A stretch of 34,022 nucleotides of DNA, taken from positions 1 to 34,022 of IMG/VR virus record IMGVR_UViG_3300028044_000037. One strand, written 5' to 3'. Position numbers and translations under genes: made by a program. The DNA is from a virus. Position 1 is the first letter of the stretch. Every line of letters begins with the position of its first letter. Positions 23,308-30,530 of the stretch are shown in pieces. The notes beneath the pieces were generated by a model. The model searched no databases. It saw only the letters and a list, made by a program, of their open reading frames with translations, and was not told where the DNA came from.

Positions 23308-24261
23308 TTGAAAAATAAACAGATTAGTGACAGCGATTTTCTTTTGCTGTGGGAAAAATATCATAGTGCAAGCAGAGTTTCTGAAGCAACTGGCATAACA
23401 GTTCGCCATGTGTTTAGATTGAGAAAAGAGATTGAACGAAAGATGGGGGTAAACCTTAGGTCGGACACTAATATTCCCAGCCAGCGTGAGAATTTCTTTT
23501 ATAGAAATCACATGGCAAGGTCTGATTTAACGCTTACAAGTGGAACGATATTTGTAGCAAGCGATTGTCATTACCACCCTGGCGTTGAGTCAACGGCGCA
23601 TCTCGCTTTTGTTAAGCTAATAAAGAAATATAAGCCAGAAATCGTTGTAATGAACGGTGATGTTTTTGATGGCGCAACTGTCAGCAGATACCCAAGAACA
23701 GGATTTGATCCACAGCTACCACCAACAGTCAAAGAAGAACTGGAGGCGGTCACAGACAGATTGCATGAGATTGAAAAGGTCAGCGGCAACGCCAGACGCA
23801 TTTGGACAATTGGCAATCACGATATGCGCTATGAAGGAAAGTTAGCTCAAAATGCGCCTGAATACGAAGGCGTACAAGGCTTTGCCTTGCGAGATCATTT
23901 TCCTTCATGGACGCATTGTTTAAGCCTAATGGTCAATAAAAACATTATGATTAAGCATCGATACCACGGTGGTATTCATGCGACCTATAGCAACACGCTA
24001 AAGGCTGGTGTCAGCATTGTGACAGGTCACTTGCATCGACTTCAGGCAACCATTTGGTCTGACTATACTGGCTCACGTTTTGGCGTAGACACAGGCACAC
24101 TAGCGGAGATAGATGGCGATCATATGGGTTACGGCGAAGACAATCCAAAGAATCATGCAAGTGGTTTTGCTGTGCTAACAGTTAAAGATCAATTATTACT
24201 TTATCCTGAGTTTTGCTACGTTGTGGATGGCAAAGCCTATTTCCGAGGGGCAGAGGTATGA
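23308..24261 (+). CDS. Calcineurin-like metallophosphoesterase with N-terminal HTH
   Basis: A 317-residue enzyme. A helix-turn-helix-like segment (about 17-41, SASRVSEATGITVRHVFRL) precedes the phosphoesterase core. The two-metal site is complete: ASDCHYH (Asp86, His88), GDVFDG (117-122), GNHD (169-172) and GHLH (240-243). Such enzymes cleave phosphodiesters or phosphomonoesters; the HTH suggests a nucleic-acid substrate. It starts with TTG after GAGG and overlaps the endolysin gene as ATGA, so the two are translated together. Whether it acts on phage or host DNA is open. Confidence 0.8.
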   Translation: MKNKQISDSDFLLLWEKYHSASRVSEATGITVRHVFRLRKEIERKMGVNLRSDTNIPSQRENFFYRNHMARSDLTLTSGTIFVASDCHYHPGVESTAHLAFVKLIKKYKPEIVVMNGDVFDGATVSRYPRTGFDPQLPPTVKEELEAVTDRLHEIEKVSGNARRIWTIGNHDMRYEGKLAQNAPEYEGVQGFALRDHFPSWTHCLSLMVNKNIMIKHRYHGGIHATYSNTLKAGVSIVTGHLHRLQATIWSDYTGSRFGVDTGTLAEIDGDHMGYGEDNPKNHASGFAVLTVKDQLLLYPEFCYVVDGKAYFRGAEV

Positions 24262-24752
24262 GTTTTGATGTAGCTGTTGATAGAGTGCTTGGGCATGAGG
24301 GTGGCTACGTTAATCACCCAGAAGACCCAGGCGGGGAAACCAATTGGGGAATCACCATCGGTACTGCGCGTGAGAACGGCTATCATGGCGACATGAGGTC
24401 AATGAATCGCAACGAAGCCATTGTGATTTATAAAAGAGCGTTCTGGACACGAAATCGCTGTGACGAAATGCCTTTTGCTGTGGCTTTCCAAGTCTTTGAT
24501 GGCTGCGTCAATCATGGTGCTGGGAATGCCTCTAGGTGGCTACAAAAGGCTATAGGCGCTGTTTCTGACGGAGTGATAGGCAAAGAGACTATTGCAAAAA
24601 CAAACGCTGCTGATCCCGTTAAAGTCGTTTTTAATATGATGGCGGAGAGAATGACGTTTTATACCGCTATTAAACAATGGGATCATTTTGGGCGTGGTTG
24701 GATTAATCGTATCGCTGGGAACGCTAGATATGCAGCAATCGACCTCGCATGA
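24258..24752 (+). CDS. Endolysin, GH108-type N-acetylmuramidase
   Basis: A 164-residue peptidoglycan hydrolase. The N terminus holds the GH108 signature VLGHEGGYVNHPEDPGGETN followed by WGIT, with the catalytic Glu at about residue 14. The C-terminal half (RWLQKAIGAVSDGVIG, GRGWINRI) matches the PG_binding_3 module that accompanies this family. The ATG at 24258 overlaps the upstream stop and has GAGGGGCAGAGG before it. No signal peptide, so release needs a holin, which follows. Confidence 0.9.
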   Translation: MSFDVAVDRVLGHEGGYVNHPEDPGGETNWGITIGTARENGYHGDMRSMNRNEAIVIYKRAFWTRNRCDEMPFAVAFQVFDGCVNHGAGNASRWLQKAIGAVSDGVIGKETIAKTNAADPVKVVFNMMAERMTFYTAIKQWDHFGRGWINRIAGNARYAAIDLA

Positions 24753-24960
24753 AGTAGATAGATGGAAAAACAGACGCAAGATGGCGTGGGCATCGCTTGT
24801 CGCCGGATTGCTGTTTCCGCTGCTTATATTGTTCACAGGCTCAACTGAATTGTCTGAAATAGCTGTGCCTTTTTATGCTTTTGTCGGCATGGTTGTAACC
24901 GTTTACATAGGTGGCGCAGTTGTTGACGATCATTGGCAAAATCAAAATGCTAAACCTTAA
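24730..24960 (+). CDS. Putative holin (two transmembrane segments)
   Basis: A 76-residue protein with two hydrophobic spans, WASLVAGLLFPLLILFTGS and VPFYAFVGMVVTVYIGGAVV, a basic N-terminal region (RWKNRRK) and a short polar tail. Size, topology and position between endolysin and Rz genes support a holin that forms membrane holes at lysis time. I take ATG 24730 as the start, overlapping the endolysin by 23 bases; a TTG at 24688 would add residues without a good site. Confidence 0.72.
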   Translation: MQQSTSHEVDRWKNRRKMAWASLVAGLLFPLLILFTGSTELSEIAVPFYAFVGMVVTVYIGGAVVDDHWQNQNAKP

Positions 24961-25432
24961 CTCAATTGCTATTGCTTGCGCTGCAACAGCAGTTGTCACA
25001 GCAACTTCAACGTGGTGGATAACTGCCGACTACAAAAACGCAAAACACGCTGCCATTGTTAGCGAAATGCAGATTAAAGCAAACTATGCTTTACAAGAGG
25101 CATTGGTTAAAACACTTGAGGTCGAGCGCCAAAATCAGCAATTTGCTCAAGAGATTGAGTTACTCTCGACCAAACATAAACAGGAATTGCAAAATGTTCA
25201 AGATGATTTTCGTCGTCTTATTGATAACTCTGGTGGGTTGCGCGACCCCAACTCTGCCGATTGTGCAGCCAGAGAAGAAAAACCCGCCGCCTCCGCCAAG
25301 CCTTCTGGTCAAGCCACCAGAAGCAACATTTCAAAAAACCTTGAGAGATTACTTCTTTCCGAGTCAAGAAGAGCCGACGAAGCAGCAACCTACGCGCAAA
25401 CCTGCTACCAATGGTTAATGAAACTAAAGTGA
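24947..25432 (+). CDS. Rz-like i-spanin
   Basis: A 161-residue inner-membrane spanin subunit. It has one N-terminal anchor (SIAIACAATAVVTATSTWWI), then a long periplasmic coiled coil (about 35-95) and a polar C terminus. It joins the outer-membrane lipoprotein encoded inside it to bridge and fuse the two membranes at lysis. The ATG at 24947 overlaps the end of the holin gene. The last nine bases overlap the convergent leftward gene. Confidence 0.85.
   Translation: MLNLNSIAIACAATAVVTATSTWWITADYKNAKHAAIVSEMQIKANYALQEALVKTLEVERQNQQFAQEIELLSTKHKQELQNVQDDFRRLIDNSGGLRDPNSADCAAREEKPAASAKPSGQATRSNISKNLERLLLSESRRADEAATYAQTCYQWLMKLK
25194..25418 (+). CDS. Rz1-like o-spanin lipoprotein, nested in the Rz gene
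   Basis: A 74-residue lipoprotein encoded wholly within the i-spanin gene in another frame. It has a hydrophobic signal (MFKMIFVVLLITLVGC) with lipobox LVGC (Cys16), followed by a proline-rich region (KKNPPPPPSLLVKPPE), both typical of Rz1. AGGA lies eight bases before the ATG. After lipidation it should sit in the outer membrane and bind Rz. Its presence shows that the host has an outer membrane. Confidence 0.88.
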   Translation: MFKMIFVVLLITLVGCATPTLPIVQPEKKNPPPPPSLLVKPPEATFQKTLRDYFFPSQEEPTKQQPTRKPATNG

Positions 25433-25810
25433 TTTAGCTTTCATAGCAATCAATTCTCTATTTGTCTTGGTCAAGTTAAAGATGCTATTGTTGCGGGTCG
25501 CCACCATTCTCTTATAACTAGTTGCTGACCTTTCTTTTAAGGTAAAAGGCTTAATGTTCGGCTTTTTATCCAACTTGTCACCCAAGGCATACATCGGACG
25601 GATGTAAGTCCTGCCAGATATTGCGTGGCGAGTATGCCCAGATATATAAATGCGCTTAGGGAGCTGTTTACTGCTTTTGTTAAGCCTTGACAGAACGCTT
25701 GCAACCTGATCGTGCGTCAATTCTAGGCGCCGACAAATCTCAGCCTTGGTCAAAGGTTCTTCTTCCAGCAAAAGCAAGATGCGATCCGTTGTTGATCCCC
25801 AAGCGATCAT
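25424..25810 (-). CDS. Winged-helix DNA-binding protein
   Basis: A 128-residue basic protein with an N-terminal helix-turn-helix: ILLLLEEEPLTKAEICRRLE, then THDQVASVLSRLNKS, the layout of MarR/GntR-like winged helices. It could regulate early or late genes; it is the last gene of the leftward strand and meets the spanin gene tail to tail. The start at 25810 has AAAGGA six bases upstream; a farther ATG or GTG-type start would add about 18 unlikely residues. The target is unknown. Confidence 0.65.
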   Translation of the reverse strand: MIAWGSTTDRILLLLEEEPLTKAEICRRLELTHDQVASVLSRLNKSSKQLPKRIYISGHTRHAISGRTYIRPMYALGDKLDKKPNIKPFTLKERSATSYKRMVATRNNSIFNLTKTNRELIAMKAKSL

Positions 25811-25913
25811 TTCATTTCCTTTATTACATTTATTAATAACATTGCACCCCATATTGACCACCAAACTAGGTTTGCATCAAATTGATATAAAACAAACGCT
25901 GTTAATAATGAAG

Positions 25914-26276
25914 TCATGTCTTGCGCTCCTGTATAGATTTGTCGCTTTCGTGTACACGTTCTGCGGATGTGTCGCTGTTTTGCGATTTTGTAGACATATC
26001 TCTGGCTCTAATTGATTTAGCGCACCATTCGCCATCAGACAAAAATAAATCCTCACACAACCTCGCACATGCCTCTCGTTCTCTTAATATCGCCTTATCA
26101 ACGGCATCACGCATGATTTGAAGGTAGTGGTCGGCACATCCCTTTCGTTCTTCTGCGGCTACCAACTCGGCAAAGTTTTCCAAATGTACGTCAGGATATC
26201 CTGCATCGATCCAGTATGTACCTTTGGGCGTTTTGTATGCAAGTCCTGCTTCTTCAGCTAGTTTTATGATGTCCAT
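25914..26276 (-). CDS. Hypothetical phage protein
   Basis: A 120-residue protein. The N-terminal 35 residues read AEEAGLAYKTPKGTYWIDAG; then a helix (LENFAELVAAEERKGCA) and a second (REREACARLCEDLFLSDGEW, CAKSIRAR). The latter pattern is common in small early phage proteins of unknown function. AAGGTGG lies eight bases before the ATG. The roughly 100 bases between this gene and the winged-helix gene contain no further gene that I can support. Confidence 0.65.
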   Translation of the reverse strand: MDIIKLAEEAGLAYKTPKGTYWIDAGYPDVHLENFAELVAAEERKGCADHYLQIMRDAVDKAILREREACARLCEDLFLSDGEWCAKSIRARDMSTKSQNSDTSAERVHESDKSIQERKT

Positions 26277-26279
26277 GAC

Positions 26280-26504
26280 TTAAACCACCTTGTTCTTTTT
26301 GTGAAATTCGTGTCTGGCAACCATCATAGCGTCAGCGAGTTGGAACGCACTGTGCGCTGCCTCAAAAGGGTTTACAGTATGCTTTGACGTAATAATCAAC
26401 GCTTGAGCCGCAAAGTAGTCTACGAGAGACATACCAGGCATCATACTGTCGTCAGCCACCCACGTTGGAAACGCTTGCTGGGTAAAACCGTAATTGTTAC
26501 TCAT
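26280..26504 (-). CDS. Hypothetical phage protein
   Basis: A 74-residue protein with LVDYFAAQALIITSKHTV and FQLADAMMVARHEFHKK. The DYFAA...AxxxADAMxxAR pattern recurs in small phage proteins of unknown role. Its stop lies three bases before the next gene and its start overlaps the previous gene by eight bases; GGAGAAAAAC precedes the ATG. Part of the leftward run of small early genes. Confidence 0.65.
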   Translation of the reverse strand: MSNNYGFTQQAFPTWVADDSMMPGMSLVDYFAAQALIITSKHTVNPFEAAHSAFQLADAMMVARHEFHKKNKVV

Positions 26505-26784
26505 GTTTTTCTCCTAGTGCTTTTTGAATGGCAGAACGGGCTTTTTTAATGCGAGGATCGTCGTTAGGATTGTCGCCATCAAGATCAATAGCGTAGGCTA
26601 AATCGCTTGTGACAATCATCAGGGCTTGAAGCAAGTCTGGTGCTGCCGAAAATAATCTAGCATTCGCTCTATCCTCCTCGGTTGGATGTCTTGGATATGA
26701 AAGAACCATCCTGTTATTAACCCAGACCTCGCAATCCAAGTATCCATCGACGTATCTCCACTCACCTTTTGTGTAGCTGCTCAC
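26497..26784 (-). CDS. Hypothetical phage protein with ANARL-FSAAPDLL motif
   Basis: A 95-residue protein starting with GTG after GGAG. It has an N-terminal beta part (TKGEWRYVDGYLDCEVWV) and a helix with ANARLFSAAPDLLQAL, then an acidic segment and PRIKKARSAIQKALGE. The A-PDLL-AL motif is widespread in small proteins of phages of Gram-negative hosts; no function is known to me. Confidence 0.65.
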   Translation of the reverse strand: MSSYTKGEWRYVDGYLDCEVWVNNRMVLSYPRHPTEEDRANARLFSAAPDLLQALMIVTSDLAYAIDLDGDNPNDDPRIKKARSAIQKALGEKHE

Positions 26785-26799
26785 AGCAATCTCCTTGAT

Positions 26800-26943
26800 T
26801 TAAGAGGCTAATTTCCACAACCCTATTTGACTAAAAGCGTATCCAGCCCAAACGATGCCTGTTGACGGATTGCCTTTGTAAAACTGTTCTATGGCAACCC
26901 AAGTGTACGCAACTCCCGTAGCTGCAATTAACCAATGACTCAT
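26800..26943 (-). CDS. Tiny membrane protein (47 residues)
   Basis: The frame MSHWLIAATGVAYTWVAIEQ continues with FYKGNPSTGIVWAGYAFSQI and ends LWKLAS. It has two weakly hydrophobic helices separated by a short loop. GGAGAG lies a few bases before the ATG. Similar mini membrane proteins are frequent in early regions of siphoviruses. Function unknown; expression likely from the good ribosome binding site and the compact gene packing. Confidence 0.6.
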   Translation of the reverse strand: MSHWLIAATGVAYTWVAIEQFYKGNPSTGIVWAGYAFSQIGLWKLAS

Positions 26944-26970
26944 TGAACTCTCCTTATGTGTTGCAGAAAG

Positions 26971-27141
26971 TTATCCTTTTGTTTCAGCTTCTTTTTTAGG
27001 TTTGCCATACCATCCCTCTGATTTTTTGGCTAGGCAAGTCAGACATATCCATCGACTGATCTTGCTTGAGCGTTGGACAAGTTGCATACTATCGACATCT
27101 TTAAAGTAAGTACAACTACTGCAAGATTTCTTTAATTTCAT
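26971..27141 (-). CDS. Small Cys-pair protein, probable zinc binder (56 residues)
   Basis: The protein starts MKLKKSCSSCTYFKD and later has WICLTCLAKKSEGWYG, giving two CxxC pairs about 27 residues apart, the pattern of a small zinc ribbon. It is basic. It overlaps the stop of the next upstream gene by four bases. There is no clear Shine-Dalgarno motif, so it may be coupled to the upstream gene. Role unknown; DNA or protein binding is conceivable. Confidence 0.5.
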   Translation of the reverse strand: MKLKKSCSSCTYFKDVDSMQLVQRSSKISRWICLTCLAKKSEGWYGKPKKEAETKG

Positions 27142-27329
27142 AGGAAGTTAGCCAGCCAAAAAACCATCACAAACAGAATCCCGCCAAGATATGCAAGTTT
27201 TGGGATACGCTTTAAATCCTTTACATTGTGTGACCATTCACCCGTAATTCGTGACTGGCGGTTAAATCTCATGGTATAGTTTTGGTGGCTGTAGTTTGGT
27301 AAGTAGCCCCAGTTGCCGTTTCCGCGCAT
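27138..27329 (-). CDS. Hypothetical protein with C-terminal membrane anchor
   Basis: A 63-residue protein from the ATG at 27329, which follows AGGAGAAAGAA; the frame is open further up but without a better site. Residues 1-42 are polar and aromatic (GNWGYLPNYSHQNYTMRF), residues about 43-62 form one transmembrane helix (LAYLGGILFVMVFWLANF). It overlaps the DUF3310 gene by 61 bases. Function unknown. Confidence 0.5.
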   Translation of the reverse strand: MRGNGNWGYLPNYSHQNYTMRFNRQSRITGEWSHNVKDLKRIPKLAYLGGILFVMVFWLANFL

Positions 27330-27532
27330 TTCTTTCTCCTGTCGATTTCTCGTTGAATGTACCAAAGTGCCTTCTCTAAATCTTCTATCGCTTTACCCTT
27401 CAGATCAGAGCGCCAAATATATTTAATGGCATTGCCCAAACAAAAGTTCATGTGTTCTGTTATCTGTATGCATTCAATCCCTGATTTGTGACTGACATAA
27501 TGCTGCGGGTGATTAACTTGTTCTTGGCTCAT
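27269..27532 (-). CDS. DUF3310 family protein
   Basis: An 87-residue protein with the full DUF3310 signature: VNHPQHYVSHKSGIECIQIT, then EHMNFCLGNAIKYIWR and EDLEKALWYIQREI. The family is common in early phage regions; some members have been annotated as nucleotide kinases, without firm proof. AAAGGG precedes the ATG at 27532. It overlaps the upstream 53-residue gene by 20 bases. Confidence 0.88.
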   Translation of the reverse strand: MSQEQVNHPQHYVSHKSGIECIQITEHMNFCLGNAIKYIWRSDLKGKAIEDLEKALWYIQREIDRRKKCAETATGATYQTTATKTIP

Positions 27533-27674
27533 TTGCAAAACCCTTTACGTTGCTGACCATACTCATTAAATCTGGTTGGATGTCACGCGCTCTTTTCGCT
27601 GCCGCAATCATTGAGCGATCAAACTGGTATGGGCGATTAGTTACAAAACGTGTTTCTTTGGCTTTCTTCTTCAT
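27513..27674 (-). CDS. Small basic protein, first gene after the leftward promoter
   Basis: A 53-residue basic protein (MKKKAKETRFVTNRPYQFDR, then SMIAAAKRARDIQPDL). AAGGAG lies six bases before the ATG and a promoter-like sequence lies about 30 bases further upstream. Not recognised. It could be a small DNA-binding or regulatory peptide, judged only by charge and position. Confidence 0.55.
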   Translation of the reverse strand: MKKKAKETRFVTNRPYQFDRSMIAAAKRARDIQPDLMSMVSNVKGFANEPRTS

Positions 27675-27702
27675 TTACTTCTCCTTGTGGTGTGAAATTC
27701 AA

Positions 27703-27735
27703 TGAGATATTAATCTCAGGTTCAACACTCGTCAA
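27703..27735 (-). promoter_or_regulatory. Leftward promoter overlapped by a palindromic operator
   Basis: On the minus strand TTGACG (27735-27730) and TAATAT (27712-27707) are separated by 17 bases, a good sigma-70 layout. The palindrome TGAGAT-TAAT-ATCTCA (27718-27703) covers the -10 box, so a bound repressor would block the promoter. It lies at the end of the VRR-NUC gene and would drive the small-gene run below it. Confidence 0.55.
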
Positions 27736-28067
27736 CTAGGTACTTTCCCTAAGTTATGTACTTTTTCTTTTGCATCGTCAAATCCATGACCAACAATGAC
27801 GGTATGCCCAATTGACTCAAGGTAAATGATCCAATCCTTTTGGTAGGCGCTCAAAACGCCACCCTTAGCGCGTTTCATCTCGACCCACAGATTCCACTCT
27901 GGTACACATAGGTCTGGGATGCCAGGCATCGTTCCGGTGGCTTTTAACTTGGCTGCAACAGCAGGATGTCTCGCTCCACCGTTGGGCACAGAAAATATCC
28001 TAACCTTTGGATACTGTCTTCTAAACCATTGCACAAACAGCATTTGTTCTTGATCTTCGCTTACCAT
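27732..28067 (-). CDS. VRR-NUC domain nuclease
   Basis: A 111-residue stand-alone VRR-NUC nuclease. Conserved elements in order: EDQEQ near the N terminus, FSVPNGGAR (about 25-33), GIPDL (49-53), WVEMKRAKGG (61-70, the E-x-K catalytic pair) and SAYQKDWI. Such proteins act as structure-specific nucleases in phage DNA repair or resolution. It overlaps the helicase gene by seven bases, suggesting that the two act together on branched DNA. Confidence 0.92.
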   Translation of the reverse strand: MVSEDQEQMLFVQWFRRQYPKVRIFSVPNGGARHPAVAAKLKATGTMPGIPDLCVPEWNLWVEMKRAKGGVLSAYQKDWIIYLESIGHTVIVGHGFDDAKEKVHNLGKVPS

Positions 28068-29644
28068 TGTCTTGTTATAACCCTATGAAAGTTTCCGTCA
28101 CGCTGATACTTTATCACTTTTGGCGGCACAGCTTGGTTAAAAGCAAGAGCAATATTCTCAAGGGTTGGGTCGCTAAAGTCCAGCCCATGCTTCACAGCAT
28201 CGGACTTGGTAGCTATATCCACAATTTTTTCCATCGCCTTTTGACCCGCATACCCGCTATGGGTAACAGGTAAATATTCATTAATGCTTGGGTCGGTTAG
28301 CGCACCGTAGTAGGAAACCGCCAACATCTCTTTGCCGCTTGTCTTGCTAACGTGTCTTCTCCAGCGCCAGCCAGTCACCTCCATCTTGCTTGAGTCACCC
28401 ATAATATCGACATCGTGCAGACTGAGGTTCTTTGGCTTTCTCTCTGGAAATACATGACCGCAAGCAGGGCAGACTGAAACGCTTGCGTGGCATATCTCTT
28501 GGCACTTTGGGCAGACTTTAACGGGCGACTCTCCATTGCCATCAGACTTGCGTGGAGGCTCGACTGCGATGATAGGACCATGCGTCTGCACAACTCCCGC
28601 AAAGTCCAGCACAATGCAATGATCCGTATGCGACTTAATTCGCATTCCTCGACCCGCCATTTGGACGTAAAGACCTGGCGAGAGCGTTGGACGCAGCATC
28701 ACAATCAGATCAATGTCTGGGAAGTCAAAGCCTGTCGTTAAGATATTTGCATTGGTCAACGCACGAATTTTGCCAGACTTAAAGTCATTGAGAATCTGCT
28801 CACGCTGGGACTGCGGCATATCACCAGTCACAAAATCAGAAACAATCCCCTGATTGTTAAGTTCGTCTGAAATGCTCATAGCATGATTGATACCAGAGCA
28901 AAAGAATAACCAATGTTTCCTATCTGAAGCCAGCCCAAGCACCTCCTGAATGATCTCAGCGTTCTTGTTTGGGTTGTCAACAGCCTTTTGCAAATCAGAC
29001 TCGATATACTCTCCACCTCGCTTATTGACAAGACTCAAATCGTATCTGATGTCAGTCACTTTTGATCGCAATGGCGCAAGATACTTCTTGGCGATCAACT
29101 CCTCGATCAAAACTGGCTCTAGCAAGGCATCAAACAACGCTGGCTTGTCTGTAATCAGTCCATGACCTAAGCGGTAAGGCGTGGCGGTCAAACCAATAAC
29201 TTTAAGCCTTGGGTTGATATGCTTTAGGTTCTCAATCAATGCGCGATAGCCACCCTCGTTCTTATGCGAAACGAGATGGCATTCGTCGATAATAATCAAA
29301 TCGATATGACCAATCTGTTCGTGCTTATCTCGAATTGACTGTATGCCAGCAAACGTAATCGGTTCGTCAAGCTGCTTGATGCCAATGCTTGCCGAGTATA
29401 TTCCCATCGGAGCGTTAGGCCAGTGCTCACGCATCTTCTCAGCATTCTGCTCGATCAATTCCTTAACGTGCGTCATCACAAGAATGCGTGTTTCAGGATA
29501 ATTCTGCAAAGCCTCCTTGCAAAGCGCCGCAATGATATGCGACTTGCCAGAGCCTGTCGGTAGTACCAAGCAGGGATTACCAGAATTGTTACTAAACCAA
29601 TCGTAGAGTTGGTTTATTGCGCGTCTTTGATAGTCTCTAAGCAT
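28061..29644 (-). CDS. SF2 DEAD/DEAH-type DNA helicase with zinc finger
   Basis: A 527-residue helicase of the RadD/UvsW-like type. Motif I LPTGSGKS (28-35), motif II DECH (120-123), motif III GLTATPYR (151-158), and a second RecA-like domain with TTGFDFPDIDLIVM and QMAGRGMR. After it comes a four-Cys zinc finger with CPKC and CPACG. It probably unwinds DNA in replication or recombination. The start overlaps the methyltransferase stop by eight bases; GGAG precedes it. Confidence 0.93.
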   Translation of the reverse strand: MLRDYQRRAINQLYDWFSNNSGNPCLVLPTGSGKSHIIAALCKEALQNYPETRILVMTHVKELIEQNAEKMREHWPNAPMGIYSASIGIKQLDEPITFAGIQSIRDKHEQIGHIDLIIIDECHLVSHKNEGGYRALIENLKHINPRLKVIGLTATPYRLGHGLITDKPALFDALLEPVLIEELIAKKYLAPLRSKVTDIRYDLSLVNKRGGEYIESDLQKAVDNPNKNAEIIQEVLGLASDRKHWLFFCSGINHAMSISDELNNQGIVSDFVTGDMPQSQREQILNDFKSGKIRALTNANILTTGFDFPDIDLIVMLRPTLSPGLYVQMAGRGMRIKSHTDHCIVLDFAGVVQTHGPIIAVEPPRKSDGNGESPVKVCPKCQEICHASVSVCPACGHVFPERKPKNLSLHDVDIMGDSSKMEVTGWRWRRHVSKTSGKEMLAVSYYGALTDPSINEYLPVTHSGYAGQKAMEKIVDIATKSDAVKHGLDFSDPTLENIALAFNQAVPPKVIKYQRDGNFHRVITRQW

Positions 29645-30530
29645 TTTTCAATAATCTCCATGCTGTTGCTGCACATAAAGGGACTTGTCCATTTCCAATG
29701 GCTTTAAGTCTGTCCACCCTAGCGGCCACCCCATTAGCCACTCGACCCACGTTGGGTTCAACGTCCCACCAACTTTGCTTTGATTGTCCGTGTGCTGAAC
29801 TGCAACATCCAATGTGTCCCAACTTATTTTTCCGTTGCGAATCCTGCCCCCTATATAGCCCCCTTTGTGATCCCTCGTTGATGGCGTAGGCCACATTTGA
29901 TGAGGTGGGGGATAAACCACTTGTTCCCGCAAAGTTGAGTGTGTTGTGCGACCCTGCCTGTTGTTTTCGTATTGTTTCTTTAGTGCTTCCGGCTTCCTGG
30001 GGGGCAAAGAGTCCATGCAATTTGGTGTTAGCCAGTATCCAGATTCTTTCTCTTCTGTGGGGTGCACCAACGTCTGCCGCAGATATAACTCCCCACCGAC
30101 TGTCATACCCCATTGAGGTAAGGTCTGCAAGGACTCGTTCAAGTCCTCTAGTAACGAGCATTGGACTGTTCTCCACAAATGCGAATCTTGGTCGAACCTC
30201 GCCAATAATCCGTGCCATTTCTCGCCACATTCCTGATCGTTCTCCGTCAAGTCCATCTCCTTTTCCTGCAACTGAGATGTCTTGGCATGGAAATCCGCCA
30301 GATACAACGTCAACAATTCCTCGCCACGGCTTTCCGTCAAATGTTTGTACGTCATCCCAAATCGGGAAAGGCGGGAGAATTTTGTCATTTTGTCGGGCGC
30401 ACAATACGCTACTTGGGTATTGTTCCCACTCAACGGCGCAGACTGTTCGCCATCCAAGGAGGTGTCCACCAAGTATTCCTCCACCAGCACCTGCGAAAAG
30501 AGCCAACTCATTTAAATTCTCCTTGTTCAT
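29637..30530 (-). CDS. DNA (cytosine-5) methyltransferase
   Basis: A 297-residue C5 methyltransferase, likely protecting phage DNA from restriction. Motif I FAGAGGG (12-18), motif IV GGFPCQDIS with catalytic Cys82, motif VI VENS, motif VIII PHRRERIW (157-164) and motifs IX/X RVANGVAARVDRLKAIGNG followed by QVP (263-284) are present. The target recognition region between 165 and 255 is short and low in complexity. The target sequence is unknown. It overlaps the upstream nuclease gene as ATGA. A second long frame (29648-30511) runs through almost the whole gene. Confidence 0.93.
   Translation of the reverse strand: MNKENLNELALFAGAGGGILGGHLLGWRTVCAVEWEQYPSSVLCARQNDKILPPFPIWDDVQTFDGKPWRGIVDVVSGGFPCQDISVAGKGDGLDGERSGMWREMARIIGEVRPRFAFVENSPMLVTRGLERVLADLTSMGYDSRWGVISAADVGAPHRRERIWILANTKLHGLFAPQEAGSTKETIRKQQAGSHNTLNFAGTSGLSPTSSNVAYAINEGSQRGLYRGQDSQRKNKLGHIGCCSSAHGQSKQSWWDVEPNVGRVANGVAARVDRLKAIGNGQVPLCAATAWRLLKNA
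29648..30511 (-). CDS. Overlapping alternative-frame protein inside the methyltransferase gene
   Basis: A 287-codon frame nested in the methyltransferase gene. Its ATG at 30511 is preceded by AAGGAG with a seven-base spacer, a better site than that of the methyltransferase itself. The product does not look like a random shadow: HLWRTVQCSLLEDLNESLQT, WPTPSTRDHKGG and LNPTWVEWLMGWPLGWTDLK are sequences I associate with conserved phage proteins. The function is unknown. Conservation could partly mirror the methyltransferase frame, so expression needs proof. Confidence 0.55.
   Translation of the reverse strand: MSWLFSQVLVEEYLVDTSLDGEQSAPLSGNNTQVAYCAPDKMTKFSRLSRFGMTYKHLTESRGEELLTLYLADFHAKTSQLQEKEMDLTENDQECGEKWHGLLARFDQDSHLWRTVQCSLLEDLNESLQTLPQWGMTVGGELYLRQTLVHPTEEKESGYWLTPNCMDSLPPRKPEALKKQYENNRQGRTTHSTLREQVVYPPPHQMWPTPSTRDHKGGYIGGRIRNGKISWDTLDVAVQHTDNQSKVGGTLNPTWVEWLMGWPLGWTDLKPLEMDKSLYVQQQHGDY

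Noticed and set aside
23308-23430. Terminase small subunit or repressor suggested by the HTH at the start of the metallophosphoesterase
   Set aside because: The HTH is continuous with a complete phosphoesterase core and the packaging genes are already accounted for.
25056-25193. N-terminal extension of the nested o-spanin frame back to 25056
   Set aside because: The extension would place about 46 basic residues before the lipoprotein signal; the ATG at 25194 with AGGA gives a proper signal sequence and lipobox.
25811-25913. Promoter in the gap between the two leftward genes
   Set aside because: Several -35-like and -10-like hexamers exist but none with correct spacing on the minus strand; AT-rich background explains them.
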